DNA of 20,319 bases from an uncultured Collinsella sp. (GTDB taxonomy: Bacteria; Actinomycetota; Coriobacteriia; Coriobacteriales; Coriobacteriaceae): contig UQMY01000038.1 in assembly GCA_900542325.1 (NCBI GenBank), positions 1 through 20,319 on the forward strand, written 5' to 3'. The position numbers and the translations under genes are program-made. Position 1 is the first letter of the stretch. Each line of letters begins with the position of its first letter. The notes beneath the pieces are model-generated. The model made no database searches. It had not been told where the DNA came from and saw only the letters and a program-made list of their open reading frames with translations. Of the stretch, positions 6,963 through 13,618 are shown piece after piece.

Positions 6963-8078
6963 ATGGCCGAGCTGGCGTCTCGTATGAAGGAGCTCGTCCA
7001 GCCCTACTTGGCCGGCATTGAGCCCTACGATCCCAACTTTACGCCCACGCGCATCAACCTTTCGGCCAACGAGAACACCTATCCCGTGCCGGCCGGCGTG
7101 CGCGAGGCGGTCGACGCGGCGCTCGCCGCCACGCCGCTCAACCGCTATCCCGACCCCATGTCCAACGACCTGCGCGACGAGCTTGCCGCTTGGCATGGCG
7201 TGACGCGCGAGAGCATCTGCGTGGGAAACGGCGGCGACGAGCTGCTCTATAACTATCTGCTGGCGTTTGGCGGCGCGGGGCGGACCCTGCTTAACTGCCC
7301 GCCGTGCTTTAGCGAGTACGCGTTCTTTGCGTCGCTCTGTCAGACCGAGGTGCGCGACGTGTGGCGCGACCCGGCAACTTTTGAGCTCGACCAGGCGGCT
7401 GTGCTCGCGGCCGCACCCGAGTGCAACCTGGCGATTGTGACCTCGCCCAACAATCCTACGGGCGACGTGGCGCCGCTCGACTTTATCGCTGCCCTGTGCG
7501 ATGCCTGCCCCGGCATGGTGATGGTCGACGAGGCCTACGTGGAGTTTGCCGACGATTCGTTTGGCGCGGCCACCACGGCGCAAGGGCTTATCGCCGAGCA
7601 TCCTAACCTGGTGATTTTGCATACGCTGTCCAAGGCGTTTGGCGCCGCCGGCACGCGTCTGGGCTACGTGATCGCGACCCCCGAGGTCATCGACGTGTTC
7701 GCGGCGATTCGCCAGATCTATTCAGTCAACGTGCTGAGCCAGGCCGCGGCGCTTGCCTGCGTGCGTGCCCGCGATGCGTATGCGCCCGTGGTGGCGCAAG
7801 TTGCATCCGAGCGCGAACGCGAGTTGTGCGCCCTGCGTGCAATGGCTGCCGAGGGCATGCCCGTGGAGGCATGGCCGAGCGCAGCAAACTTTGTGCTCGT
7901 GCGCACACCGCACGCCACGTGCGTGCGCGAGCGCCTGCGCGACGAGTATTCAATTTTGGTGCGCGACTTTAGCTACGCGCCGGGGCTTGCGGACTGTCTG
8001 CGCATTACCGTGGGTACCCCGCAGGAAAACGACGAGGTGCTGGCCGCGTTTGCCGCGCTGGTGAAGGAGGAGATGTAG
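6963..8078 (+). CDS. hisC: Histidinol-phosphate aminotransferase
   Basis: This 371-residue PLP enzyme (EC 2.6.1.9) is a fold-type I class I/II aminotransferase. It converts imidazole acetol phosphate to histidinol phosphate. The start of the domain is INLSANENTYPVP, followed by GNGGDELLYNY. The PLP environment shows SPNNPTG (161-167), VDEAYVEF, and the Schiff-base lysine Lys224 in HTLSKAFGAAGTRLGY. Arg in CLRITVGT near the C-terminus would bind the substrate carboxylate/phosphate. An in-frame upstream extension exists inside hisD, but ATG 6963 is preferred because AAGGAGG lies 6 bases before it. The gap to hisD is one base, and hisB starts immediately after the hisC stop. Confidence 0.95.
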   Translation: MAELASRMKELVQPYLAGIEPYDPNFTPTRINLSANENTYPVPAGVREAVDAALAATPLNRYPDPMSNDLRDELAAWHGVTRESICVGNGGDELLYNYLLAFGGAGRTLLNCPPCFSEYAFFASLCQTEVRDVWRDPATFELDQAAVLAAAPECNLAIVTSPNNPTGDVAPLDFIAALCDACPGMVMVDEAYVEFADDSFGAATTAQGLIAEHPNLVILHTLSKAFGAAGTRLGYVIATPEVIDVFAAIRQIYSVNVLSQAAALACVRARDAYAPVVAQVASERERELCALRAMAAEGMPVEAWPSAANFVLVRTPHATCVRERLRDEYSILVRDFSYAPGLADCLRITVGTPQENDEVLAAFAALVKEEM

Positions 8079-8666
8079 ATGGGCCGTTATGCCGAGGCAA
8101 CCCGCAAGACGGGCGAGACCGACATTGTCGTTAAGCTCGATCTGGACGGATCCGGCGTGTGCGATATCTCGACCGGCGTGCCGTTTTTCGACCACATGCT
8201 CAACGCTTTTGGCCGTCATGGTCTGTTCGATCTGACGGTACATGCGGTGGGCGACGTGGAGGTCGACGCGCACCACACCGTCGAGGACACGGGCATTGTG
8301 CTGGGCGAGGCGTTTTGCCAGGCACTGGGTGACAAGGCGGGCATTACGCGCTTTGCCGATGCGGCGATTGCCATGGACGAGACGCTCGTGATGGCCGCCG
8401 TTGATATCTCGGGTCGCGGGCAGGCCTATTGCGATCTGCCCGTGCCGACCGAGCGCGTGGGCGGCTTTGATACCGAGCTGGCCGTCGAGTTCTTCTACGC
8501 TTTTGCGCGAGACGCCAAACTCACGCTGCACGTGCGCGAGCTGGCGGGCGGCAACTCGCACCACATTATCGAGGCCGCCTTTAAGGCCGTGGGCCGTACG
8601 ATGCGCCACGCCTGCAAGCTTGATCCCCGCGTGCAAGGAATCCCCAGCACCAAGGGCTCACTGTAA
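8079..8666 (+). CDS. hisB: Imidazoleglycerol-phosphate dehydratase
   Basis: This 195-residue monofunctional enzyme (EC 4.2.1.19) dehydrates imidazoleglycerol phosphate to imidazole acetol phosphate. The paired manganese-binding motifs DAHHTVED (63-70) and SHHIIEA (160-166) mark the two halves of the fold, and TGVPFFDHML near residue 32 is conserved. There is no HAD phosphatase domain, unlike E. coli HisB, so histidinol-phosphate phosphatase must come from another gene; the PHP protein at 12167-13078 fits. The ATG directly follows the hisC stop, with GGAGGAG upstream. A strong hairpin follows the stop. Confidence 0.96.
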   Translation: MGRYAEATRKTGETDIVVKLDLDGSGVCDISTGVPFFDHMLNAFGRHGLFDLTVHAVGDVEVDAHHTVEDTGIVLGEAFCQALGDKAGITRFADAAIAMDETLVMAAVDISGRGQAYCDLPVPTERVGGFDTELAVEFFYAFARDAKLTLHVRELAGGNSHHIIEAAFKAVGRTMRHACKLDPRVQGIPSTKGSL

Positions 8667-8681
8667 CCGCCATATAGGCAG

Positions 8682-8721
8682 AAACCACCACAAAGGTGCC
8701 TGTCCCCTTTGTGGTGGTTTT
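8682..8721. repeat. Strong REP-like hairpin between hisB and hisH
   Basis: A 15-bp perfect stem (8682-8696 with 8706-8720) encloses a 9-base loop and ends in TTTT. The tip reads AAAGGTGCCTGTCCCCTTT. From memory, GGTGCCTGTCCCC is a core seen in dispersed palindromes (REP-like elements) of several bacterial groups; this was not verified here. The structure could equally act as an internal terminator or attenuator splitting the his operon into hisZGDCB and hisHAF sections. Confidence 0.7.
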
Positions 8722-8745
8722 GGATGATGGAAAAAGGAGGGTCGC

Positions 8746-9447
8746 GTGGGCGAACCGAAGATCGTGGTGGTCGACTACCACAAGGGCAACTTGTCGAGCG
8801 TCGTGCGCGGGCTTGCGCGCGCCGGTGCCGCCGCCTGCACGTCGGATGATCCGGAACAGATCCGCAAGGCCGATGGCCTGGTCATCCCGGGCGTGGGCGC
8901 GTTCTATGACGCGATCGCCTTTATGCGCCAGAGCGGCGAGGAGGCGGCCGTGCTTGACGCCGTTGCCGCCGGAACTCCTCTGCTCGGCATCTGCCTGGGC
9001 CTTCAGCTGTTTTTTGAACGCGGCGACGAGGGCGTGCCGGCGGACGAGGGCGCGGACGCGGACGACGATGCCTCCGAGCAGGCCGGCGGTCCCTGGGTCG
9101 ATGGCCTGGGCATTATGCGCGGCTCGTGCACGCGCTTGGAATCGAGTCGCCTGAAGGTGCCGCACGTGGGCTGGGACCAGGTGCACATGACGCCCGCCGG
9201 CGCGGCCGATCCGTTGCTCGCCGGTTTTGCCGAGGGCGCCAACATGTACTTCACCCACAGCTATGCGGTGGCCGACGATGTCGATGCCGCCGATGTTCTG
9301 GCGCGCACGCACTACACGCGGAGCTTCCCGTGCATCGTGCGCCACGGCAACGTGTGGGGCTGCCAGTTCCATCCCGAGAAATCCTCCGCGCTGGGACAGC
9401 GCATCCTTAAGAACTTCGTCAACATCGTCGAGGAGGCCGGCCGATGA
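8746..9447 (+). CDS. hisH: Imidazole glycerol phosphate synthase, glutaminase subunit
   Basis: This 233-residue class I glutamine amidotransferase (EC 4.3.2.10) feeds ammonia to HisF. The catalytic triad is Cys83 in GICLGLQLF, His209 and Glu211 in QFHPEKSS. The N-terminus IVVVDYHKGNLSSV is typical. The start is GTG 8746, chosen because AAGGAGG lies five bases before it and homology begins at once. An unusual acidic insert of about 20 residues (near 92-115, rich in D, E, A and G) lengthens the loop after the nucleophile compared with the usual 200-residue proteins. The last four bases overlap hisA (ATGA), so the two are translationally coupled. Confidence 0.95.
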   Translation: MGEPKIVVVDYHKGNLSSVVRGLARAGAAACTSDDPEQIRKADGLVIPGVGAFYDAIAFMRQSGEEAAVLDAVAAGTPLLGICLGLQLFFERGDEGVPADEGADADDDASEQAGGPWVDGLGIMRGSCTRLESSRLKVPHVGWDQVHMTPAGAADPLLAGFAEGANMYFTHSYAVADDVDAADVLARTHYTRSFPCIVRHGNVWGCQFHPEKSSALGQRILKNFVNIVEEAGR

Positions 9448-10187
9448 TCCTGTTCCCCGCAATCGATCTGCTCGGCGGCAAGGTCGTGCGCTTGGAGCGC
9501 GGCGATCGCAGCCGCTGCAAGGTATATTCCGACGACCCCGTCGCCGTCGCCCGCTCGTTTGCCGAGCAAGGTGCAAGCTGGGTGCACGTCGTCGATCTGT
9601 CCGCTGCCTTTGGCGAGGACGAGGACGCGTGCGCTGCCAACTCGGCGGCGATCGAGGCCATCTGCGGCGTCGACGGTCTGTCCGCGGACGTGGGCGGCGG
9701 CGTTCGCTCGCTCGCGCGCATCGACGAGCTGGCCGGCTACGGCGCGCGTCGCATCGCGCTAGGCACGGTGCTCGTGACCGAGCCGGGATTTGCCGAGGTG
9801 GCGGCGCAAGGCTTTGGCGAGTTACTGGTGGCAGACATTGCCGCCCGTGACGGCCAGGTCAAGGTGAATGGTTGGCGCGACGGCGCGGGTGTGGCGCTCG
9901 ACGACGCCGTGGCGCAGCTCACCGAGCTGGGCTTTAAGCATCTGGTGTATACCGACATCGCGCGCGATGGCATGCAGACGGGCATCGACGTGGCGGCGTA
10001 TCGCCATGTGGCCGAGGTCGCGGGCTTTCCCGTCGTGGCTTCGGGCGGCATCTCGACGCTCGATGATATCCGCGCACTGGCCGCGGTGGGCGAGGATGCC
10101 ATCGAGGGTGCCATTACCGGTCGTGCGCTCTACGAGGGCAACTTTACGCTGGCCCAGGCGTTGACCGCCGCCCGAGGGAAGGAGTAG
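9444..10187 (+). CDS. hisA: ProFAR isomerase (phosphoribosylformimino-AICAR-P isomerase)
   Basis: This 247-residue half-barrel-duplicated TIM barrel (EC 5.3.1.16) catalyses the Amadori rearrangement of ProFAR to PRFAR. Asp8 in FPAIDLLGGK is the general base and Asp171 in LVYTDIARDGMQTG the general acid. Phosphate-binding glycine loops are VGGGVRS and ASGGIST. ATG 9444 overlaps the hisH stop by four bases, and hisF begins three bases after the hisA stop. Specialised HisA is favoured over the dual-substrate PriA of Streptomyces/Mycobacterium because of its operon position, but a PriA-like role in tryptophan synthesis cannot be excluded by sight. Confidence 0.95.
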   Translation: MILFPAIDLLGGKVVRLERGDRSRCKVYSDDPVAVARSFAEQGASWVHVVDLSAAFGEDEDACAANSAAIEAICGVDGLSADVGGGVRSLARIDELAGYGARRIALGTVLVTEPGFAEVAAQGFGELLVADIAARDGQVKVNGWRDGAGVALDDAVAQLTELGFKHLVYTDIARDGMQTGIDVAAYRHVAEVAGFPVVASGGISTLDDIRALAAVGEDAIEGAITGRALYEGNFTLAQALTAARGKE

Positions 10188-10190
10188 CCC

Positions 10191-10973
10191 ATGCTTGCCA
10201 AACGCGTGATTCCCTGTCTGGATGTTAAGGACGGCCGCGTGGTCAAGGGCGTCAACTTTGTGAGCCTGCGCGATGCTGGCGACCCGGTGGAGCTGGCGCG
10301 CGCCTACGACCGCGAGGGTGCAGACGAGGTCGTCTTCCTGGACATTACCGCGACGAGCGACAACCGCGCGACGACCATCGAGATGGCGGCGCACGCGGCC
10401 GAGGAGCTCGCTATTCCCTATACCGTGGGCGGCGGTTTCCGCGACTTGGCGGGCATGCGAACCATGGTTGCCGCCGGTGCCGACAAGGTGTCGCTTAGCT
10501 CTGCCGCCGTGCGCGATCCGTCGTTGATCAGCCAGGCCGCCGCGGCGTTTGGCAGCCAGGCCGTGGTCGTGGCGATTGATGCCAAGCGCGTGGGCCTGCC
10601 CGGTCAGCCGGATGCCGACAAGTGGGAGGTCTTCACGGCGGGCGGTCGCAACGCCACGGGTATCGATGCGGTGGCGTGGGCCGAGGAAGCGGCTCGTCGC
10701 GGCGCCGGTGAGATCTTGCTCACCAGCATGGATCGCGACGGCACCAAGGCTGGCTTCGACCTGGCACTCACCCGCGCCGTGGCGCGCGCGGTGCCGATCC
10801 CGGTGATCGCAAGCGGCGGCGTGGGCACGCTCGAGCATTTTGCCGAGGGCGTGATCGAGGGCGAAGCCGACGCCGTACTGGCGGCCAGCGTCTTTCACTT
10901 TGGAACTTTCAGCATTCGCGAAGTCAAAGAATATATGGCCTCTCAAGGCATCCCTGTCAGGTTGGACTTCTAG
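10191..10973 (+). CDS. hisF: Imidazole glycerol phosphate synthase, cyclase subunit
   Basis: This 260-residue TIM barrel uses ammonia from HisH to convert PRFAR to imidazoleglycerol phosphate and AICAR. Catalytic Asp11 (PCLDVKDGRVVKGVNF) and Asp130 (VVAIDAKR) are present. Phosphate loops are VGGGFRD and ASGGVGT, and ITATSDNR and LTSMDRDGTK are family hallmarks. The length is standard. The ATG follows the hisA stop by three bases; AAGGAG at the hisA end serves as ribosome binding site. A 147-base gap follows that carries a nested inverted repeat before hisI. Confidence 0.96.
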   Translation: MLAKRVIPCLDVKDGRVVKGVNFVSLRDAGDPVELARAYDREGADEVVFLDITATSDNRATTIEMAAHAAEELAIPYTVGGGFRDLAGMRTMVAAGADKVSLSSAAVRDPSLISQAAAAFGSQAVVVAIDAKRVGLPGQPDADKWEVFTAGGRNATGIDAVAWAEEAARRGAGEILLTSMDRDGTKAGFDLALTRAVARAVPIPVIASGGVGTLEHFAEGVIEGEADAVLAASVFHFGTFSIREVKEYMASQGIPVRLDF

Positions 10974-10989
10974 CGCTGCGGCTTGCCCA

Positions 10990-11069
10990 GGCGCCGCATC
11001 TTGCCGCTCAAACCGTCGCTCGCGTACCAAAGTACGCGTCGCTCCTCTTTCGCGGCAACCTGCGGCACC
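10990..11069. repeat. Nested palindromic element between hisF and hisI
   Basis: Outer arms 10990-11007 and 11052-11069 are inverted repeats matching at 15 of 18 positions (inner part TTGCCGC/GCGGCAA perfect). Inside lies a second perfect hairpin, CGCGTAC-CAAA-GTACGCG, at 11021-11038. There is no T run, so a simple terminator is unlikely. The design resembles a REP/BIME-type intergenic repeat or an RNA processing/stability element. The rest of the 147-base gap holds nothing else obvious. Confidence 0.6.
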
Positions 11070-11120
11070 TGGACAACCCTCGCCGACCTGTGGGATTTCG
11101 TTTGTTACTTGGGAGAAATG

Positions 11121-11462
11121 ATGACTGAGGTAATAAATGCTACCGAGCTTAAATACGACGCCCGCGGGCTGATTCCTTGCGTGGTTCAGCAGCATGACAC
11201 CGGTGAGGTGCTTATGGTTGCTTGGATGAACGAGGAATCGGTGGGGCTGACGCTCAAGACCGGGACCACGTGGTTTTGGAGTCGCAGCCGTCAGGAGCTC
11301 TGGAACAAGGGCGCGACGAGTGGCAACATGCAGGAGGTCAAGGAGCTCTGGGCCGACTGCGATAGCGATACGCTGCTGGTCAAGGTGGACTCACCGGGCC
11401 CGGCCTGCCATACCGGCAACCGTACCTGCTTCTTTAAGCGCGTGGAAGGGGGAGTGCGATGA
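11121..11462 (+). CDS. hisI: Phosphoribosyl-AMP cyclohydrolase
   Basis: This 113-residue zinc enzyme (EC 3.5.4.19) opens the adenine ring of phosphoribosyl-AMP. Conserved blocks are VLMVAWMNEES, WSRSRQELWNKGATSGN, and the metal-binding DCDSDTLL and GPACHTGNRTCFF with their cysteines and histidine. Two adjacent ATGs exist (11118 and 11121). The second is preferred because GGGAG ends five bases before it but only two before the first. It is the cyclohydrolase only; HisE is a separate gene 240 bases on. The stop overlaps the start of the next small gene by four bases (ATGA). Confidence 0.94.
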   Translation: MTEVINATELKYDARGLIPCVVQQHDTGEVLMVAWMNEESVGLTLKTGTTWFWSRSRQELWNKGATSGNMQEVKELWADCDSDTLLVKVDSPGPACHTGNRTCFFKRVEGGVR

Positions 11463-11686
11463 AAGTCGTGACGCCGTTCGAGGTCGCCGAATGCAACACC
11501 GAGCTCCTCCGCGCGGGCGTGCCATGCCGCGTGCACCTGACTGATGCCTGCGGGGCGCAGTCGCTTTGGCTCGAGGCCGAGAAGGAAAGGCTCGATGAGG
11601 CCCATGCCGTCATCGTCGAGTTCTTTGAGAAAAAGGGCGCAAAGCCTCGGTTCGATGAGGCCGGTACCTACTTTACGCTGCAGTAA
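11459..11686 (+). CDS. Small conserved protein with TDACGAQS motif (RDAC-like)
   Basis: This 75-residue soluble protein has no signal peptide or membrane segment. Its clearest feature is VHLTDACGAQSLWLE at 25-39. From memory it resembles a family of small Clostridia/Coriobacteria proteins annotated as 'RDAC family' after an LRDACGxQS motif; this has not been checked. The ATG overlaps the hisI stop by four bases, and hisE starts 15 bases after its stop, so it is clearly expressed as part of the his operon between the two enzymes that act on phosphoribosyl-ATP/AMP. Function is unknown. A role as an accessory of HisI/HisE is only suggested by position. Confidence 0.8.
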   Translation: MKVVTPFEVAECNTELLRAGVPCRVHLTDACGAQSLWLEAEKERLDEAHAVIVEFFEKKGAKPRFDEAGTYFTLQ

Positions 11687-11701
11687 CGAGAGGAAATAAC
11701 C

Positions 11702-12019
11702 ATGGGAGTCAGAACAGCTAACGTGCAGCCGGGAAACATCGGTGAGACGCTGACGGGACTGGCCGAGGTGATTCACAGTCGTCGCGACGCATCGCCGCAG
11801 GAGAGCTATACCGCGCGTCTGCTGACCGACGTCGAGGACGAGCTTCTCAAGAAACTTGCCGAGGAGGCGAGCGAGGTGATCATGGCCTGCAAGGATAACG
11901 ATCACGATCACATCCGCTACGAGGCCGGCGACCTGATCTACCACTTGCTCGTGACGCTCGAGCGCTACGGCATCACCCTCGACGAACTGGCCGGCGAGCT
12001 CAACGCCCGCCGCCACTAG
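11702..12019 (+). CDS. hisE: Phosphoribosyl-ATP pyrophosphatase
   Basis: This 105-residue all-alpha MazG-like NTP pyrophosphohydrolase (EC 3.6.1.31) hydrolyses phosphoribosyl-ATP to phosphoribosyl-AMP, the second step of the pathway. The signature KLAEEASEVIMACK followed by YEAGDLIYHLLVTL supplies the acidic magnesium ligands (EExxE ... D). SYTARLL near residue 38 is the usual start of the conserved core. GAGAGGA lies 8 bases before ATG 11702. It is the last plus-strand gene of the his operon and faces the minus-strand phosphatase gene. Confidence 0.94.
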   Translation: MGVRTANVQPGNIGETLTGLAEVIHSRRDASPQESYTARLLTDVEDELLKKLAEEASEVIMACKDNDHDHIRYEAGDLIYHLLVTLERYGITLDELAGELNARRH

Positions 12020-12079
12020 TCATTGGGGACGTTCTTAAACGACTAGTCGTTTGGGGCAGTCTTTCGGGAGTTGCCAATG
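12015..12079. repeat. Imperfect tandem repeat with 16-bp palindrome after hisE
   Basis: Two similar units start ACTAGTC at 12015 and 12042, each followed by TTGGGG and a similar short tail ending in TTCTT or GTCTT. Where they meet, AAACGACTAGTCGTTT at 12037-12052 is a perfect palindrome. CATTGG (12021-12026) and CCAATG (12074-12079) add outer inverted arms. The first unit begins inside the hisE stop region. It looks like a small intergenic repeat, not a simple terminator. Confidence 0.55.
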
Positions 12080-12085
12080 AAATAG

Positions 12086-12154
12086 AAGTTGCGGTGGAAT
12101 AGTTCTTGTTTGACGGTCTTAGGGCCATAAACAGGAACTATTTCACCGCAACTT
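12086..12154. repeat. Long 26-bp hairpin between convergent hisE and phosphatase
   Basis: Arms 12086-12111 and 12129-12154 pair over all 26 positions, with only two G-U wobbles on the plus strand, around a 17-base loop. There is no T run on either side. It sits just before the end of the minus-strand phosphatase gene, so it could block convergent transcription, or be a dispersed palindromic repeat or MITE-like remnant. Confidence 0.7.
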
Positions 12155-12166
12155 ATGAGGGGATGG

Positions 12167-13078
12167 CTAGGCGAGGGGCGTGGATTCCCATTCTCCGGTG
12201 AGGTGGGGGATGTCGAAGGTTCGATAGCCGCAGTCGTAGGCGTGGGCCTGAGCCTCGCGGATGTTCCAGCAGATGTCGCAGGCGCGGTGCGCGTCCGAGC
12301 CAAAAGTAATCGGCACCTCGGCGTGGGCGAAGCGACGCAAAAGCCCGGTCGCGGGGTAGTAATCGTCGAGCCCCTTGCGCGGTGCGGCGGTCGAGACCTC
12401 AACGCGGCGACCCGTATCGTGGGCGCACTCGGCCATCTGCTGCCAAAACGGCGCGGGGTCAAAGTCGGGTGCAAAGCCGTCCTTCGAAAAGCGCATGACC
12501 AGGTCGGGGTGGGCCATCACGTCAAAGTTAAGCGAGCTTTCGCAAGCACGGCACCAGTCGTCGACGTAGCGCTCCCACACGCCGCGCACGCCCAGGTTTT
12601 CCCAAACATGCAGGTTGGTATCGTCGTCGATCCAGCCGCAAAGGGAATCGGGTGTATCGGGGCGCGCGACGTTTTCCGTTCCCACCGTACCCGCGGCACC
12701 TGCCATGATATCGCCCGGGTCGCCAATCCAATGCACGCTGCCCAAGCGCACCACGGCGCCCCGGGACCAGCGCTCAACCAAGGGTTCGCAGCCCTCGTAC
12801 CAATCGCATTCAAAGCCATAGATAAGCTCGAGCTCCGGCGCGATTTGCGCGGCAAGCCTGCGGGCGTCCTCAAAGGCCAGACGATGTGCCGGCAAGTCGC
12901 CCTCGACGACCTGCACCTCGCAGTTAGCATCCATACTGGCAGGCAGGGCGAGGTGGTCGGTCGAGACCATGACGCGGCAGCCTGCCGCAGCAGCGGCACG
13001 GACGTTGTCATCAAACGAGGCGTGCCCGTCCGAGAACGAGGTGTGGGTATGGCAATCGACCAGCGGGCAGGCGGGCAT
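12167..13078 (-). CDS. hisK: PHP-family histidinol-phosphatase
   Basis: This 303-residue metal-dependent PHP-domain phosphatase most likely performs histidinol phosphate hydrolysis (EC 3.1.3.15), the step missing from the monofunctional hisB. Metal-binding motifs run in PHP order: DCHTHTSFSDG (8-18, His10/His12), STDH (His42), YGFECDW (Glu90), GSVHW (His116), MAHPDL (His190) and GSDAH (Asp262/His264). The WENLGVRGVWERYVDDW segment resembles HisJ/HisK proteins. An in-frame extension to 13144 is possible, but ATG 13078 is preferred since AAGGAG lies five bases upstream and the motif begins eight residues in. It is convergent to the his operon and 148 bases from hisE. Other PHP phosphoesterases are the alternative, but context favours HisK. 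Confidence 0.85.
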   Translation of the reverse strand: MPACPLVDCHTHTSFSDGHASFDDNVRAAAAAGCRVMVSTDHLALPASMDANCEVQVVEGDLPAHRLAFEDARRLAAQIAPELELIYGFECDWYEGCEPLVERWSRGAVVRLGSVHWIGDPGDIMAGAAGTVGTENVARPDTPDSLCGWIDDDTNLHVWENLGVRGVWERYVDDWCRACESSLNFDVMAHPDLVMRFSKDGFAPDFDPAPFWQQMAECAHDTGRRVEVSTAAPRKGLDDYYPATGLLRRFAHAEVPITFGSDAHRACDICWNIREAQAHAYDCGYRTFDIPHLTGEWESTPLA

Positions 13079-13110
13079 GGCGACTCCTTTGCATTTGGTG
13101 AATCCGCTCC

Positions 13111-13116
13111 ATTGTA
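13111..13116 (-). promoter_or_regulatory. Possible -10 of the phosphatase gene
   Basis: On the minus strand the hexamer TACAAT (13116-13111) lies about 33 bases before the hisK start codon, giving a plausible short leader. No convincing -35 is seen at 17 bases. The rest of the 120-base gap to the next gene holds a GC-rich perfect palindrome, GCCGGCGCCGGC (13185-13196), without a T run. Confidence 0.35.
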
Positions 13117-13198
13117 ATGGTGCAGCTCTCAACACGCCGCGCACGCCGGAGCTCGAAATCGACCGGAAAGACTGCGCGGCGCGTGCCGGCGCCGGCGA

Positions 13199-13618
13199 CT
13201 ACTTGCTTCGTGCCGCCGCGCGTTTGGCCTGCACTGTTACCATTGCGTGTCTCACGGCGGTGATGGGGCGATAGCGGATCATACGCGGTCCCGACCAGCG
13301 CATGACCTCGCGGATCTTCTCGCGCATGGCAGGCCGGTAACAATGCGAAGGACATGCCGAGCAAAATGTCTTGGTGCCCATGTGCGGGCAGTGCTCAATG
13401 CGCGCGATGGCGTATTTCTGCAGCTCGGCGCATTCGGGGCAGAGCGTAATGGTCCGAAGGCCGAGTTTCACGCGCACGGGCTTATCGTCGCCAGCCTGCT
13501 CGACCGCATGCCCGCCGCCATGATGTCCACGACACCACAGCGCAATCATCTGCGACACCATCTGGGCCTCGCGCTCACGTTTGCGTGCCAGCTCCGGTGT
13601 GTCGACCGGGCGCGCCAT
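13199..13618 (-). CDS. Nitrous oxide-stimulated promoter family protein (YgbA-like)
   Basis: This 139-residue cysteine-rich soluble protein matches the nitrous oxide-stimulated promoter family (PF11756; E. coli YgbA). Seven cysteines (29, 60, 63, 77, 86, 89, 93) lie in conserved settings: ALWCRGHH, TLCPECAELQ, RIEHCPHMGTKTFCSACPSHCY. A basic stretch follows (MREKIREVMRWSGPRM). The clusters suggest zinc or iron-sulfur binding. The biochemical role is not established; in enterobacteria the family responds to nitric oxide through NsrR. The start codon overlaps the stop of the upstream ABC exporter by one base (TAATG), so the two are coupled. The truncation of the exporter's 5' end also removes the natural promoter. 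Confidence 0.85.
   Translation of the reverse strand: MARPVDTPELARKREREAQMVSQMIALWCRGHHGGGHAVEQAGDDKPVRVKLGLRTITLCPECAELQKYAIARIEHCPHMGTKTFCSACPSHCYRPAMREKIREVMRWSGPRMIRYRPITAVRHAMVTVQAKRAAARSK

Noticed and set aside
9822..11195. 457-codon minus-strand open frame over hisA/hisF/hisI
   Set aside because: It is antisense to clear his genes, with no ribosome site or recognisable motif; a GC-bias artefact.
12155..13117. 320-codon plus-strand open frame opposite the PHP phosphatase
   Set aside because: The minus strand carries all PHP metal motifs; the plus-strand frame has none and no start signal.
13185..13196. GCCGGCGCCGGC palindrome as terminator of the YgbA-like gene
   Set aside because: It overlaps the end of the coding region, lacks a T run, and such GC palindromes are common by chance at this base composition.
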